A stretch of DNA of 64,000 bases, taken from positions 310,001-374,000 of the forward strand of contig NZ_JAHBAY010000001.1 of the NCBI RefSeq assembly GCF_018499875.1, in the 5' to 3' direction. This DNA is from Kineosporia corallincola. GTDB lineage: Bacteria > Actinomycetota > Actinomycetes > Actinomycetales > Kineosporiaceae. Position numbers and translations under genes: made by a program. Below, one piece after another: positions 8,101-16,524 of the stretch (positions are counted from its first letter, which is position 1; each line of letters begins with the position of its first letter). The notes under the pieces are model-generated. The model was not told the DNA's origin. It ran no database searches and saw nothing but the letters and a program-made list of their open reading frames with translations.

Positions 8101-9942
8101 GTGCGAGGTAATGGATTGTCAGCCAACACCATGGCCGCCAGGGTCTCCGGGCTAGCCCGGCGCTCCCCGGCGCCCGGCCACGGGCACGGGGACGGCGGCG
8201 ACACCCCGCCCACCCGGCCCCGTCCGGTGCCGTGGCTCGGCGCACTGCTGGCCGGTGCCCTGGTGACGCTGCTGGCCTCGCTCGCGCTCGCCCCGCTGTG
8301 GACGTCGAACCCCGAACTGGCCGCTCCCACGGTCGCGTTCGCCGGGGCGCTGGTCGCGGCCGGCGTCATCCTCTCCCGCGAACCGGGCCAGCGCTCGCCC
8401 GGCCTGTCGCTGATGCTCGCGGGCTGTGTCTGGCCGCTGAGCTGGGTGGAGGAGATCAGCCGCGGGTCGTGGCACCTGGTCTCGTTCCTCGCCGCCCCGG
8501 CCACCCTGGTGCTCGCGGCCTGGGCCATCTTCGGCTACCCCGACCCGGAGTCGGTCGGCCGGTCGGAACGCCGCTTCCTGCTCGGGCTGACCGCCTGGAT
8601 GCTGGCCGGGCGGGTTTTCGTCGTCCTCAGTTCCGACCTGACCGCCCACCGTGACGCGGGCACCGCATGGTGGCCGATGCTCCAGTCCGACCCGGGCCTG
8701 CACCGCTGGCTCGCCTATGTCTCCTCGGTCGGGGAGGTGTTGCTGGCCAGCGGTTTCCTGGTGATGTGGGTGCGGCGCAGCCGGCGCATCCGCGGGCTCG
8801 ACCGCAAACTGATGCTGCCGGTGGTGGGAGCCGCGGCGTTCGCCGGCACGGCCAGCATGGGCGCCTCGCTGGCCCAGCTGATCGGCGTGCGCGGCGTGCT
8901 GCTCGACCAGATCCTCGTGGTGCAGACCATGCTGCTGCTGACCGTGCCGATCGCGTTCGTGTTCGCCACCGTGCGCCGTCGTCTGGCCAGCGTGATGATC
9001 GCCGACCTGCTGCCCCGGCTGCGGATGGACCGCACCTCGGAGCGGCTCGAGAGCGCCTTCCGCCAGGTGCTCGACGACCCGGGCCTGGAGATCCACTACT
9101 GGGCCGCGGAGATCGGCGCCTATGTGGACCGGCACGGCGCCACCTCGGCCGACCCGGGCGGCGAGACCGGCGACCACGGGCTGCTGCTGCCGATCACCTC
9201 CACCAACGGTGCCCGGCTGGCGATGATCCGGGCCGACCAGGCGCTGTGGCGCTACCCCGACCTGGTGGAGGCGGCCGGCTCGGCGGCCGGGCTGGCGATC
9301 GAGAACGCCCGGCTCCAGGTGGAGGCCCGGGCGCAGCTGGAGCTGGTGCGGGCCTCGCACGCCCGCATCGTGGCGGCGCAGCTGGCCGAGCGGCAGGCGC
9401 TGGAGAAAGACCTGGACGACGGCGCGCTGCGCCGGGTGCAGGAGCTGCTCGCGCGGATCGAGGGGCCGGGCACGCCGCCCGGCCTGGAAGACACCGTTGC
9501 CTATGCCGCCGAGCAACTGCGCCTGACCGTGGCCGAGCTGCGCGAGATCGCGGCCGGGCTGCACCCCTCGATCCTCGACCAGGTCGGGCTGGCCGAGGCG
9601 GTGCGCCGGATCGGCGCCGCTCAGCCGGTCACCGTCGACGTCGACCTGCCCGAGCAGGGGCTGCCGATGCCGGCCCAGGTGGCCGGTTACTTCGTGGCGG
9701 CCGAGGCGATCACCAACGCGGTGCGGCACGCGCAGGCCTCCCGCATCGACGTGCGCGGCGCCGACACCGGGGGCACCCTGCGGCTGACGATCGAGGACGA
9801 CGGGCGCGGCGGCGCCGACATCGGCTCGGGCACCGGCCTCAGCGGGCTCGGCGACCGGGTGCGCGCGGCCGGCGGCACGATCCACCTGGACAGCCCGCCG
9901 GGGGCGGGCACCACGCTGACGGCGGAGATCCCCTACCGATGA
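8101..9942 (+). CDS. Sensor kinase 2: ATPase intact, His replaced by Asp
   Basis: Paralog of the preceding gene with the same architecture: about seven transmembrane segments, GAF-like region, HisKA_3 helix, HATPase. Shared landmarks include WAIFGYPDP against WALFRYPDP and RRIRGLDRKL against RRTRGLDREL. The ATP-binding domain is complete: N-box E535-A-I-T-N539-A-V-R-H543, G1 box D566-D-G-R-G-G571 and G2 SGTGLSGLGDR. In the phosphoacceptor motif, however, the His is Asp439 (codon GAC 9415-9417), giving KDLDDGALRR. The phosphatase Gln five residues on is Arg. Alone it should bind and hydrolyse ATP but could not autophosphorylate on the usual His. About 200 bases separate it from kinase 1, so a second promoter is possible. 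ATG 8131 is an alternative start. Confidence 0.9.
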   Translation: MRGNGLSANTMAARVSGLARRSPAPGHGHGDGGDTPPTRPRPVPWLGALLAGALVTLLASLALAPLWTSNPELAAPTVAFAGALVAAGVILSREPGQRSPGLSLMLAGCVWPLSWVEEISRGSWHLVSFLAAPATLVLAAWAIFGYPDPESVGRSERRFLLGLTAWMLAGRVFVVLSSDLTAHRDAGTAWWPMLQSDPGLHRWLAYVSSVGEVLLASGFLVMWVRRSRRIRGLDRKLMLPVVGAAAFAGTASMGASLAQLIGVRGVLLDQILVVQTMLLLTVPIAFVFATVRRRLASVMIADLLPRLRMDRTSERLESAFRQVLDDPGLEIHYWAAEIGAYVDRHGATSADPGGETGDHGLLLPITSTNGARLAMIRADQALWRYPDLVEAAGSAAGLAIENARLQVEARAQLELVRASHARIVAAQLAERQALEKDLDDGALRRVQELLARIEGPGTPPGLEDTVAYAAEQLRLTVAELREIAAGLHPSILDQVGLAEAVRRIGAAQPVTVDVDLPEQGLPMPAQVAGYFVAAEAITNAVRHAQASRIDVRGADTGGTLRLTIEDDGRGGADIGSGTGLSGLGDRVRAAGGTIHLDSPPGAGTTLTAEIPYR

Positions 9943-9984
9943 ACCACCCGATGAGCCACCGATGAACGAGCTGAGGAGCCACAC

Positions 9985-10653
9985 GTGCGGGTAGCGATCG
10001 CGGACGACTCCACCCTTTTCCGGGGCGGCCTGCGGCTGCTGCTCGGCCAGGTCGGTGTGGAGGTGTGTCTGGAGGCGGGCAACGCGGACGACCTGATCTC
10101 CGGACTCGCCGGGCTGCCCGGCCCGCGGCCCGAGGTGGTGATCCTCGACATCCGGATGCCCCCCACCTACACCCGCGAGGGGCTGACCGCCGCGGCGCGG
10201 ATCCGCGAGAGCGATCCCGCAACCGGCGTGCTGATCCTTTCCACCTATGCCGAGACCACCTATGCCGCCGAGCTTTTCGCCAACGGCAGTGTCGGCCGCG
10301 GGTACATGCTGAAAGACCGGGTGGACGACGTGGGCACGCTGCACGACGCCCTGGTCCGGCTCGCGGCCGGGGAGTCGCTCGTGGACGCCACGCTGGTGGA
10401 CAGCCTGATCGGGCACTCCCGGCGGCAGGACGCCCTGGCCGCGCTGACCGTGCGCGAGCGCCAGGTGCTGCGCCAGATGGCCGAGGGCCGCTCCAACGCC
10501 GGGGTCGCCGCGGTGCTCAACCTGAGTCACAAGACGGTCGAGAACTACGCCGCCAGCATCTTCGGAAAGCTCGACATCCCGGCGGGGTCCGACGACAACC
10601 GGCGGGTGCTGGCCGTGCTCTCCTGGCTGCGGGCGGGCACGACCTCCTCCTGA
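9985..10653 (+). CDS. NarL/LuxR-type response regulator
   Basis: A 222-residue two-domain regulator. The receiver (1-120) has the acidic pair at residues 7-8 (AIADDSTLF), phosphoacceptor Asp in VVILDIRMPP, conserved Ser/Thr in LILSTYAETT and Lys in YMLKDRV. The LuxR-type helix-turn-helix follows at about 150-215: LTVREREVL-like LTVRERQVLRQMAEG, then LSHKTVENYAASIFGKL. GTG at 9985 has GAGGAG eight bases upstream. It is 42 bases downstream of kinase 2 and is the obvious output for the two unusual kinases; its targets are unknown. Confidence 0.94.
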   Translation: MRVAIADDSTLFRGGLRLLLGQVGVEVCLEAGNADDLISGLAGLPGPRPEVVILDIRMPPTYTREGLTAAARIRESDPATGVLILSTYAETTYAAELFANGSVGRGYMLKDRVDDVGTLHDALVRLAAGESLVDATLVDSLIGHSRRQDALAALTVRERQVLRQMAEGRSNAGVAAVLNLSHKTVENYAASIFGKLDIPAGSDDNRRVLAVLSWLRAGTTSS

Positions 10654-10724
10654 GCGTCACCTGCGCCACATACCCGTTCGGACGTTTGCGCAGGTGCGTG
10701 GGGGTGTGCCAGGCTCGGAGCGTT

Positions 10725-10826
10725 CCGGAGGGGAGTAGTCCGCGAACTCACGGTCGACATACTGAGGGCTCCGGCCCTCCGGTCGTGAGACCTGCCGCGT
10801 GGTCGGCAGGTGGACGAGACCTTTGG
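10725..10826 (+). promoter_or_regulatory. yybP-ykoY (Mn2+) riboswitch
   Basis: Both signature stretches of this class are present: GGGGAGTAG (10730-10738) and GAGACCTTT (10816-10824). The fold is consistent. P1 is CCGGAG (10725-10730) with CTTTGG (10821-10826, two G-U pairs), with CTCACG/CGTGAG (10747-10752 / 10784-10789) inside it. Apical hairpins are GAGGGC-TCCG-GCCCTC (10764-10779) and CCTGCCG/CGGCAGG (10791-10810). The family senses manganese, and here it precedes a cation exchanger by 83 bases. A possible expression platform is CGGGATC/GATCCCG (10861-10867 / 10888-10894); no T-run follows, so control is probably at translation. Confidence 0.85.
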
Positions 10827-10909
10827 TCCCGACAGGTGAACGCACTCGTGCGTCTGCTTTCGGGATCAAGGCCGCCCCGAAAGCCGAGATCCCGCCTGTA
10901 GGCGCGGAA

Positions 10910-11983
10910 ATGGCTGAGGAAACTATCGTGTGGCACTTCGTGTTGCTCATCGTCTGCGCGGTGGCGATCTATCTCTCGTGTGAGTGGTTCGTCAATGCCG
11001 TGGAATGGCTCGGCCAGCGGCTGAATGTCGGAAAGATGGCCGTGGGAACGATTCTCGCCGCCTTCGGCACGGCCCTGCCGGAATCCGTGGTCACCCTGGT
11101 GGCGGTCACCACCGGCGGCACCGAGGACGCGAAGGACATCGGCGTCGGCGCGGCGATGGGCGGCCCGCTGGCCCTGGCTACCGTGGCCTACGGCGTCACC
11201 GGCTTCATGCTGCTGTACCGTCGGCGCCTCCTGACCCGTGAACTGGTCACCGCCGGAGGCGGTTCCGGTGCGGAGGACCTCGGCGGCACCGCCGCGCTCG
11301 GCACGCCCGCGGACACCGCCCGGCTGGCCCGCGACCAGCGCTGGTTCCTCGGCGTGTTCGTGTTCAAGGTCGCCCTCGGCCTGGTCGCCTTCGCCGTCAA
11401 GCCCTGGCTCGGCCTGGTGTTCTTCGCCGTCTACGCGCTCTACTTCTGGAAGGAGATGAGCGGCGGCAACGACGGCCCGGGGGACGACGAGGACGAGCTG
11501 GAGCCGCTGAAGATCCAGCCCCGGGCGGAGTCCCCGGCCACCTGGGCGGTTCTGGCGCAGACCGCCGGCACGCTGGTGGTCATCTTCATCGCCTCGCAGC
11601 TGTTCGTGCACCAGCTCGACGCGATCGGCCCGATGCTGGGCCTGTCCGGCACGGTCACCGCACTGCTGCTCTCCCCGATCGCCACCGAGCTGCCGGAGAT
11701 CATGAACGCGATCATCTGGGTGCGTCAGGGCAAGGTGAAACTGGCGCTGGCCAACATCTCCGGCGCGATGATGATCCAGGCCACGGTGCCCAGCGGCCTC
11801 GGTCTGCTGTTCACCGACTGGGATTTCGACGGCGCGCTCACCTGGTCGGGCGCCGTCACCATGGTCGCCATCGTCTACCTGCTCGTCACCATGGCCGCGC
11901 ACCGTCTGACGCCCGCGAGGCTGGCCTTCGCCGGCGTGTTCTATCTGGTGTTCGCGATCGGCCTGGTGCCGATCCTGAGCTGA
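10910..11983 (+). CDS. CaCA-family sodium/calcium exchanger-like cation antiporter
   Basis: Integral membrane protein of 357 residues, about ten hydrophobic segments in two halves separated by an acidic cytosolic loop (GGNDGPGDDEDELEPLK). The two alpha-repeats of the family are visible: GTILAAFGTALPESVVTL, then GVGAAMGGPLALATVAYG in the first half, and LLLSPIATELPEIMNAI then ALANISGAMMIQAT in the second. Acidic residues in PES and PEI are the usual ion ligands. The upstream manganese riboswitch indicates that the physiological substrate is probably Mn2+ (export), although calcium cannot be excluded. ATG at 10910 is chosen; the frame is open 37 codons upstream, but that stretch is the riboswitch leader. 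Confidence 0.88.
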   Translation: MAEETIVWHFVLLIVCAVAIYLSCEWFVNAVEWLGQRLNVGKMAVGTILAAFGTALPESVVTLVAVTTGGTEDAKDIGVGAAMGGPLALATVAYGVTGFMLLYRRRLLTRELVTAGGGSGAEDLGGTAALGTPADTARLARDQRWFLGVFVFKVALGLVAFAVKPWLGLVFFAVYALYFWKEMSGGNDGPGDDEDELEPLKIQPRAESPATWAVLAQTAGTLVVIFIASQLFVHQLDAIGPMLGLSGTVTALLLSPIATELPEIMNAIIWVRQGKVKLALANISGAMMIQATVPSGLGLLFTDWDFDGALTWSGAVTMVAIVYLLVTMAAHRLTPARLAFAGVFYLVFAIGLVPILS

Positions 11984-11989
11984 GAAATC

Positions 11990-12040
11990 GAGGACGACGA
12001 GGAGCTGCGCGTGAGCTCGTCGTCGTCCTCAATTTTTTTC
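11990..12040. terminator. Convergent terminator, GACGACGA hairpin family member 1
   Basis: Seventeen-base arms (11990-12006 and 12014-12030) with one internal mismatch and a 7-base loop, then seven T's. It lies between the exchanger stop and the M50 protease stop, so it can serve both genes. The arm core GAGGACGACGA-N-GAGC recurs at 51060 and 58591. Confidence 0.85.
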
Positions 12041-13166
12041 AGGCCGGATCGGCCGAGCGCAGATGGGACAGCCGGCCCGCGACGTCCTCGCGGCCCGTGG
12101 CCCGGGCCTCCAGCATCGCGCGCTCGTGCACCGGCGGCGGGATCAGCGGGCCGAGCGGGCCCTGCATGGTGTGCACCAGGGCGTCCCAGTTGTGTTCCAG
12201 CGCCTGGGTGAGCGCCAGGACGGCCGCCATGTTCGGGTCGTTCGGGCGGCGGGCGACCTCCTGCTCGAGCAGCGCGTGCCCCTGCTGCGGGTCGCCGGTC
12301 AGGCTGAGCACGGCGCCGTGCAGTGCCAGGTCGATCTGTGTGCCCTCGGGCAGGGTCTGCATCACCTGGCGGGCCCGCTCGGCCTGGTTGCGCCAGAGCA
12401 TGTCGACGATCACGGTCTCCGGCGACTGCGGGGCCCGGGACCGGGGCTGGCCGTCGGAACCCACCGGCAGGTCACGCGACAGGTCGCGCAGCGTCATGAA
12501 GTTCTGCGCGGCGAAGAGCACCAGGAACGCCGACAGGAACAGGCCGCCCGCCATCCAGTACCAGACACCGACGGCGGCCAGCGCGGCCACCACCATCGAG
12601 ACGCCCGCGGCCCGGCGCAACCGGGTGACCGGGTCGCCGGGCAGGAACTCGCGCATCGCCTGGCCGCCGTCGAGCGGCAGGATCGGCAGCAGGTTGAGCA
12701 CGCTCCAGCCGATCGTGGTGAAGATGCCGTAACGGAATGCGTACCAGAGCCATTCGCTGGTGACGCCGTCCGGCCAGACCGCGCTTTCGAGGAACATCAG
12801 GAAGATGCCGATCACCAGGCCGACCGCCGGGCCGGCCAGTGAGATCGCGATCGACCGGGCGCGGGAGAGCTGGTTCGGCGGGTCGAAACTGGTGACGCCG
12901 CCGAACCCGGCCAGCGCGATCTCCGGCTTCGCCCCGGTGGTGCGGGCGACCAGGGCGTGGCCGAGCTCGTGGGTGAGCACCGCGATCGGCGTGATGATCA
13001 GCCAGACCACCAGGCCGGTGAGCGAGTCCGGCGACGACATGTAGCCGAGCACGGCCATCACCACGAGGAAGGACACGTCGATGTGGGTGGGGAAGCCCAG
13101 CACCTTGCCCCGGAACAGGGCGCGGCCGCCCTCGACGGGCCCGCTGGTGGGACCGCTCAGGCTCAT
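12039..13166 (-). CDS. M50 (site-2 protease family) membrane metallopeptidase
   Basis: Polytopic protease of 375 residues. Zinc motif HELGH at residues 66-70 (LTHELGHAL) and the third-ligand motif LPLDGGQAM in a later membrane helix are both present, so it should be active in intramembrane proteolysis. The second half (about 240-375) is a soluble helical region with tetratricopeptide-like character (QAERARQVMQTLPEG, PQQGHALLEQEVARRPND), in place of the CBS domains some relatives carry. The frame is open to 13283, but ATG at 13166 has GAGGG at proper spacing and gives the normal family N-terminus. Substrate (for example an anti-sigma factor) is unknown; none is adjacent. Confidence 0.9.
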   Translation of the reverse strand: MSLSGPTSGPVEGGRALFRGKVLGFPTHIDVSFLVVMAVLGYMSSPDSLTGLVVWLIITPIAVLTHELGHALVARTTGAKPEIALAGFGGVTSFDPPNQLSRARSIAISLAGPAVGLVIGIFLMFLESAVWPDGVTSEWLWYAFRYGIFTTIGWSVLNLLPILPLDGGQAMREFLPGDPVTRLRRAAGVSMVVAALAAVGVWYWMAGGLFLSAFLVLFAAQNFMTLRDLSRDLPVGSDGQPRSRAPQSPETVIVDMLWRNQAERARQVMQTLPEGTQIDLALHGAVLSLTGDPQQGHALLEQEVARRPNDPNMAAVLALTQALEHNWDALVHTMQGPLGPLIPPPVHERAMLEARATGREDVAGRLSHLRSADPA

Positions 13167-13299
13167 GCGCCGGCCCTCGATCGGTGGACGACGGTGGGGC
13201 GGGGACGATCGGTGCGTGTCACCGGTCCATCGTCTCCCGCGTGTGGCTCCTGACGCGAGTTGCCCCAGGGGATTCCCAGACAACTGTCAGCACGTCTGG

Positions 13300-14148
13300 T
13301 CAGTACGTGTAGAAGCCCTGCCCGGACTTGCGGCCCAGCTGCCCGGCCTCGACCATGCGGCGCAGCAGCGGTGGCGGGGCGAACAGCGGCTCCCGGAACT
13401 CCTCGTACAGCGACCGGGCCACGGCCGCCGTGGTGTCCAGGCCGATCAGGTCGGCCAGCCGCAGCGGGCCCTGCGGGTGGGCGGCGCCGCGCACCATGGC
13501 CTCGTCGATGTCCTCCGCGGTGGCGAACCCCGACTCCAGCATCCGGACCGCCGACAGCACGAACGGGATGAGCAGCGCGTTCACCACGAAACCCGCCCGG
13601 TCCGGGCTGCGGACGGCGTGCTTGCCGAGCACCTCCTCGGCGAACGCCCGGGTGCGTTCCACGGTCTCGTCGGAGGTGCCCAGGCCGGGCACGATCTCGA
13701 CCAGCGAGAGCACCGGCACCGGGTTGAAGAAGTGCAGGCCGATCACCTGCGACGGGCGGCCGGTGGCCGCCGCCAGCCGGGTCACCGGGATCGACGAGGT
13801 GTTCGAGGCCAGGATCGCGTCGGCCGCGGTGACCACCGAGTCCAGGCGGGTGAACAGCCCGGTCTTCAGCGCCTCGTCCTCGACGATCGCCTCGATCACC
13901 AGCTCACGGTCGGCCAGCGCGTCCAGGTCGGCGATCACCGCGACCCGTTCCAGCACCTCTTCGGCGGACTCGATCTTGCCTCTGGCCTCGGCCTTCTCGA
14001 GCGAGGCCACCAGCCGGGCGTGCCCGGCCCGCACCCGCGGCAGGTCCGACTCCACCACCAGCACGTCCTGGCCGGCCCGGGCGCACACCTCGGCGATCCC
14101 CGAGCCCATCAGACCGCAACCGACCACACCGACCCGCATCCCCTGCAT
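13300..14148 (-). CDS. 3-hydroxyacyl-CoA (3-hydroxybutyryl-CoA) dehydrogenase
   Basis: NAD-dependent oxidation of 3-hydroxyacyl-CoA (fatty acid beta-oxidation or butanoate metabolism), cytosolic. The 282 residues match single-domain-pair enzymes. The Rossmann motif is VGVVGCGLMGSGIAEV, the catalytic segment SSIPVTRLA leads into GLHFFNPVPVLSLVEI with the catalytic His, and the C-terminal helical domain has DRAGFVVNALLIPFV and GPLRLADLIGLD. Of three in-frame ATGs (14169, 14148, 14139), 14148 has GGAGG eight bases upstream and is preferred. It could partner the acetoacetyl-CoA synthetase at 24593 metabolically, but the two are not linked in an operon. Confidence 0.93.
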   Translation of the reverse strand: MQGMRVGVVGCGLMGSGIAEVCARAGQDVLVVESDLPRVRAGHARLVASLEKAEARGKIESAEEVLERVAVIADLDALADRELVIEAIVEDEALKTGLFTRLDSVVTAADAILASNTSSIPVTRLAAATGRPSQVIGLHFFNPVPVLSLVEIVPGLGTSDETVERTRAFAEEVLGKHAVRSPDRAGFVVNALLIPFVLSAVRMLESGFATAEDIDEAMVRGAAHPQGPLRLADLIGLDTTAAVARSLYEEFREPLFAPPPLLRRMVEAGQLGRKSGQGFYTY

Positions 14149-14216
14149 ACCGTCCGGCCTCCGCATCATCGCGACCTACGTGTGCGGCGAGCCTAGGCCG
14201 CCGGGTGCGCAAACGG

Positions 14217-14255
14217 GAGAATCCCCGGCCGAGACGGGGGAGGCCGGGGATTCTC
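14217..14255 (-). terminator. Terminator of the small CxxC gene
   Basis: Perfect 14-base arms GAGAATCCCCGGCC (14217-14230) and complement (14242-14255) with an 11-base loop, starting 18 bases past the stop of the minus-strand gene at 14273. Confidence 0.8.
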
Positions 14256-14272
14256 GCGTGCGCAGGTGCGGA

Positions 14273-14464
14273 TCAGGCGGCGAACAGCATGCCGTGATGC
14301 AGGCGGTCGTGGATCGCCCGCAGGTGGGCCGCCTCGGCTGCCGGGAAGGGCCCGCCCACCAGGTCGCAGGTCTCGCACGACATCATCGTGCCGACCTCGG
14401 AGCCGTTGGGGGACAGGGGGTTTGAGCTGGTGGTCGCAGCGGCCAACATAACGTCAGTGTTCAT
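14273..14464 (-). CDS. Small CxxC protein (63 residues)
   Basis: Short protein with no recognised family. It begins MNTDVMLAAATTSSNPLSP, carries a single CxxC motif (MMSCETCDLVGG, residues 29-32) and ends HLRAIHDRLHHGMLFAA. The two Cys plus nearby His residues (HLRAIHDRLHH) form a plausible Cys2-His2-like metal site. Coding status is supported by GGGAG eight bases before the ATG, a strong dedicated terminator 18 bases after the stop and a perfect inverted repeat in the promoter region. It is a stand-alone transcription unit. Possible roles are a small DNA-binding or redox-sensing protein, unproven. Confidence 0.65.
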   Translation of the reverse strand: MNTDVMLAAATTSSNPLSPNGSEVGTMMSCETCDLVGGPFPAAEAAHLRAIHDRLHHGMLFAA

Positions 14465-14488
14465 GGCAAGCTCCCGAATTCCCGGTGC

Positions 14489-14514
14489 CGTTTACATGTA
14501 CTTCACGGTAAACG
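14489..14514. promoter_or_regulatory. Inverted repeat CGTTTAC-N12-GTAAACG, candidate operator
   Basis: Perfect 7-base arms 25-50 bases upstream of the small CxxC gene start, AT-richer than its surroundings. Position and symmetry suggest a dimeric repressor or activator site overlapping the promoter. The regulator is unknown. Confidence 0.5.
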
Positions 14515-14622
14515 TGCACGAGGTAATGCGATAGTCGATCAAGGTGTGACCGGACACTCGGGCTGCGCACATGGGCAGGCACTCGGCCGTGTGCTAAGCG
14601 TTCGCGGGCCCAACGTCGCAGG

Positions 14623-16524
14623 TCAGCCCATGAGTCGCTCGCGCAGGCCGGTGGCCCGGGCGGCGGGCCTGGTGATCGCCGTCCTCAATGCCTCTTCGGA
14701 ACCGATCACCCGGACGTGCTCCCGGGCCCGGGTCACCGCCGTGTACAGGGTCTCCCGCGTGCACAACGACGAGGCCGCGGCCGGCAGCAGCACGCTGACC
14801 CGATCGAACTGGCTGCCCTGACTGCGGTGCACGGTCATCGCGTAGAGCGGGCGCACCGCGCCGAGCCGGGCCAGCGGCACCGGGATCGGGTCGCCGCCCC
14901 GGCCGAAAACCGCCAGCAGAGAACCGTCTCCGGCCTGCACCACGACGCCGGTGTCGCCGTTGTAGAGGCCGGACTCGTAGTCGTTCGTGGTCACCAGCAG
15001 CGGCTCCCCGGCGTACCGGCCGTCGCCGCGCGGAACCACCGGATGGTCCTCGAAGATCCAGCCCGCGGCCAGGTCGCTCCACAGCTGCACGCCGCGCGGG
15101 CCACGCCGGTGGGTGCACAGCAGGCGGTGCCGCTCCAGCCCGGCCAGGGCGCCCACCCCGTCGCCGGCCGCGGCGGCGGCCATCACCTCGGCGGCGACCG
15201 AGCGGACCTCCGCCCGCACCGCCTCCACCTGCTCCGGACCGGCCCGCTCCTCGTCGGCCAGCTCGACGAACTCCACCACGTCGGACGCTGAGCGCAGCAC
15301 GGCCACGGCCCGGTCGGCCTCGCCGTCCCGGATCGCCCCGGCCAGCGCGGCGATGTCGCCCCCGGCGGCGAACCGGCGGGTGGCCAGCAGGGTGCTGACG
15401 CCGTTGCGGAACCGGGCCGTCGGGGTGTCCACCACGGTGACGGGGGCGTCGGCGGTGTCCGAGGAGGGCAGCACCCGCGCCAGTGCGGCGGTGAAATTCG
15501 GTGTGCGGCGGCCCAATCGGGTGCGGTCGACCAGGTCGCCGAGCACCGCGCCGGCCTCCACCGAGGCCAGCTGGTCCGGGTCGCCGATCAGGATCAGCCG
15601 GGTGGCCGGGCGCAACGCCTCCAGCAGGCGGGCCATCAGGGTGAGCGACACCATCGAGCTCTCGTCCACGATGACCACCTCGTAGGGCAGCCGGTTGTTG
15701 CGGTCGTGGCGGAAACGGCTGCGGGCGTCGGGGCGCCAGCCGAGCAGCCGGTGCAGCGTGGTGGCGCGCAGGTCGTCACCCAGCCGCGCCTGGTCGGCGG
15801 TGGGCAGGTCGGCCGCCGACGAGCGCACCGCCTCGTGCAGCCGGGCCGCGGCCTTGCCGGTCGGGGCGGCCAGCGCGATCCGGTACTCCGGGTGCTGCTC
15901 ACGCAGCAGGGCCAGCAGCCGCGACACGGTGGTGGTTTTGCCGGTGCCCGGACCACCGGCGAGCACGCCGACCCGGCTCAGCGCGCACACCGCGGCGGCG
16001 AGTTGCTGGTCGCCGTACTGCTTCTCGTCGAACAGCCGGGTCAGGCCGGCGGCCAGCACGGGCTCGTCCAGGTCGTCGGGGCGGGAGGCCGCCCGCAGCA
16101 GCAGCTCGGCGGCCACCGCCTGCTCCTGCTCCCAGTAGCGCGACAGCCACAGGCGGCTGCCGGTCATCCGCAGCGGCCCGGTGGTGAGTGGGCTGGCGGC
16201 ACAGCGCCTGATCCATTCGGCCGGGTCGGGCCAATCGAGGACGACGAGGGGCCCGGGCGACTCCTCGCCGTCGTCCTCGTCGTCGGGGCTCGTGGTGGCC
16301 GCGGCGGTGGCCAGGTCGAGCACCACCGAACCGTGCCGCACCGAGCGCACCACCAGGGCGACGGCCAGCTGCACCGCCTCGTCCGGCTCGCCGCCCAGCG
16401 CTCCCAGCCGCCGGGCCACGTGCACGTCGGCGGCGGTCAGGATGCCGGCCCGGTTGAACGCGGCGAGCGGACCGGTCGCGGACACGGCGATGCGGTGCGG
16501 GGCACCGGCTTCCTCGGTGTTCAC
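14623..16524 (-). CDS. recD: Exodeoxyribonuclease V subunit alpha, RecD helicase
   Basis: 5'-3' helicase subunit of RecBCD, which processes DNA double-strand ends for recombination. Its 633 residues include Walker A GGPGTGKTTTVSRLLALL, the partner motif APTGKAAARLHEA, Walker B VVIVDESSMVS, GDPDQLASVEAGAVLGDL and the C-terminal motif YAMTVHRSQGSQFDRV followed by LYTAVTRAREHV. The GTG start at 16524 overlaps the recB stop (GTGA), the normal gene order for translational coupling. The frame runs open to 17001 inside recB; that extension is a shadow. Residues around 80-100 form a very acidic stretch (SPDDEDDGEES). Confidence 0.96.
   Translation of the reverse strand: MNTEEAGAPHRIAVSATGPLAAFNRAGILTAADVHVARRLGALGGEPDEAVQLAVALVVRSVRHGSVVLDLATAAATTSPDDEDDGEESPGPLVVLDWPDPAEWIRRCAASPLTTGPLRMTGSRLWLSRYWEQEQAVAAELLLRAASRPDDLDEPVLAAGLTRLFDEKQYGDQQLAAAVCALSRVGVLAGGPGTGKTTTVSRLLALLREQHPEYRIALAAPTGKAAARLHEAVRSSAADLPTADQARLGDDLRATTLHRLLGWRPDARSRFRHDRNNRLPYEVVIVDESSMVSLTLMARLLEALRPATRLILIGDPDQLASVEAGAVLGDLVDRTRLGRRTPNFTAALARVLPSSDTADAPVTVVDTPTARFRNGVSTLLATRRFAAGGDIAALAGAIRDGEADRAVAVLRSASDVVEFVELADEERAGPEQVEAVRAEVRSVAAEVMAAAAAGDGVGALAGLERHRLLCTHRRGPRGVQLWSDLAAGWIFEDHPVVPRGDGRYAGEPLLVTTNDYESGLYNGDTGVVVQAGDGSLLAVFGRGGDPIPVPLARLGAVRPLYAMTVHRSQGSQFDRVSVLLPAAASSLCTRETLYTAVTRAREHVRVIGSEEALRTAITRPAARATGLRERLMG

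Noticed and set aside
16246-16290. Another GAGGACGACGA ... TCGTCGTCCTC-like dyad
   Set aside because: It lies inside recD and encodes the acidic run SPDDEDDGEES. Repeated Asp/Glu codons produce the pattern, so it is not counted in the hairpin family.
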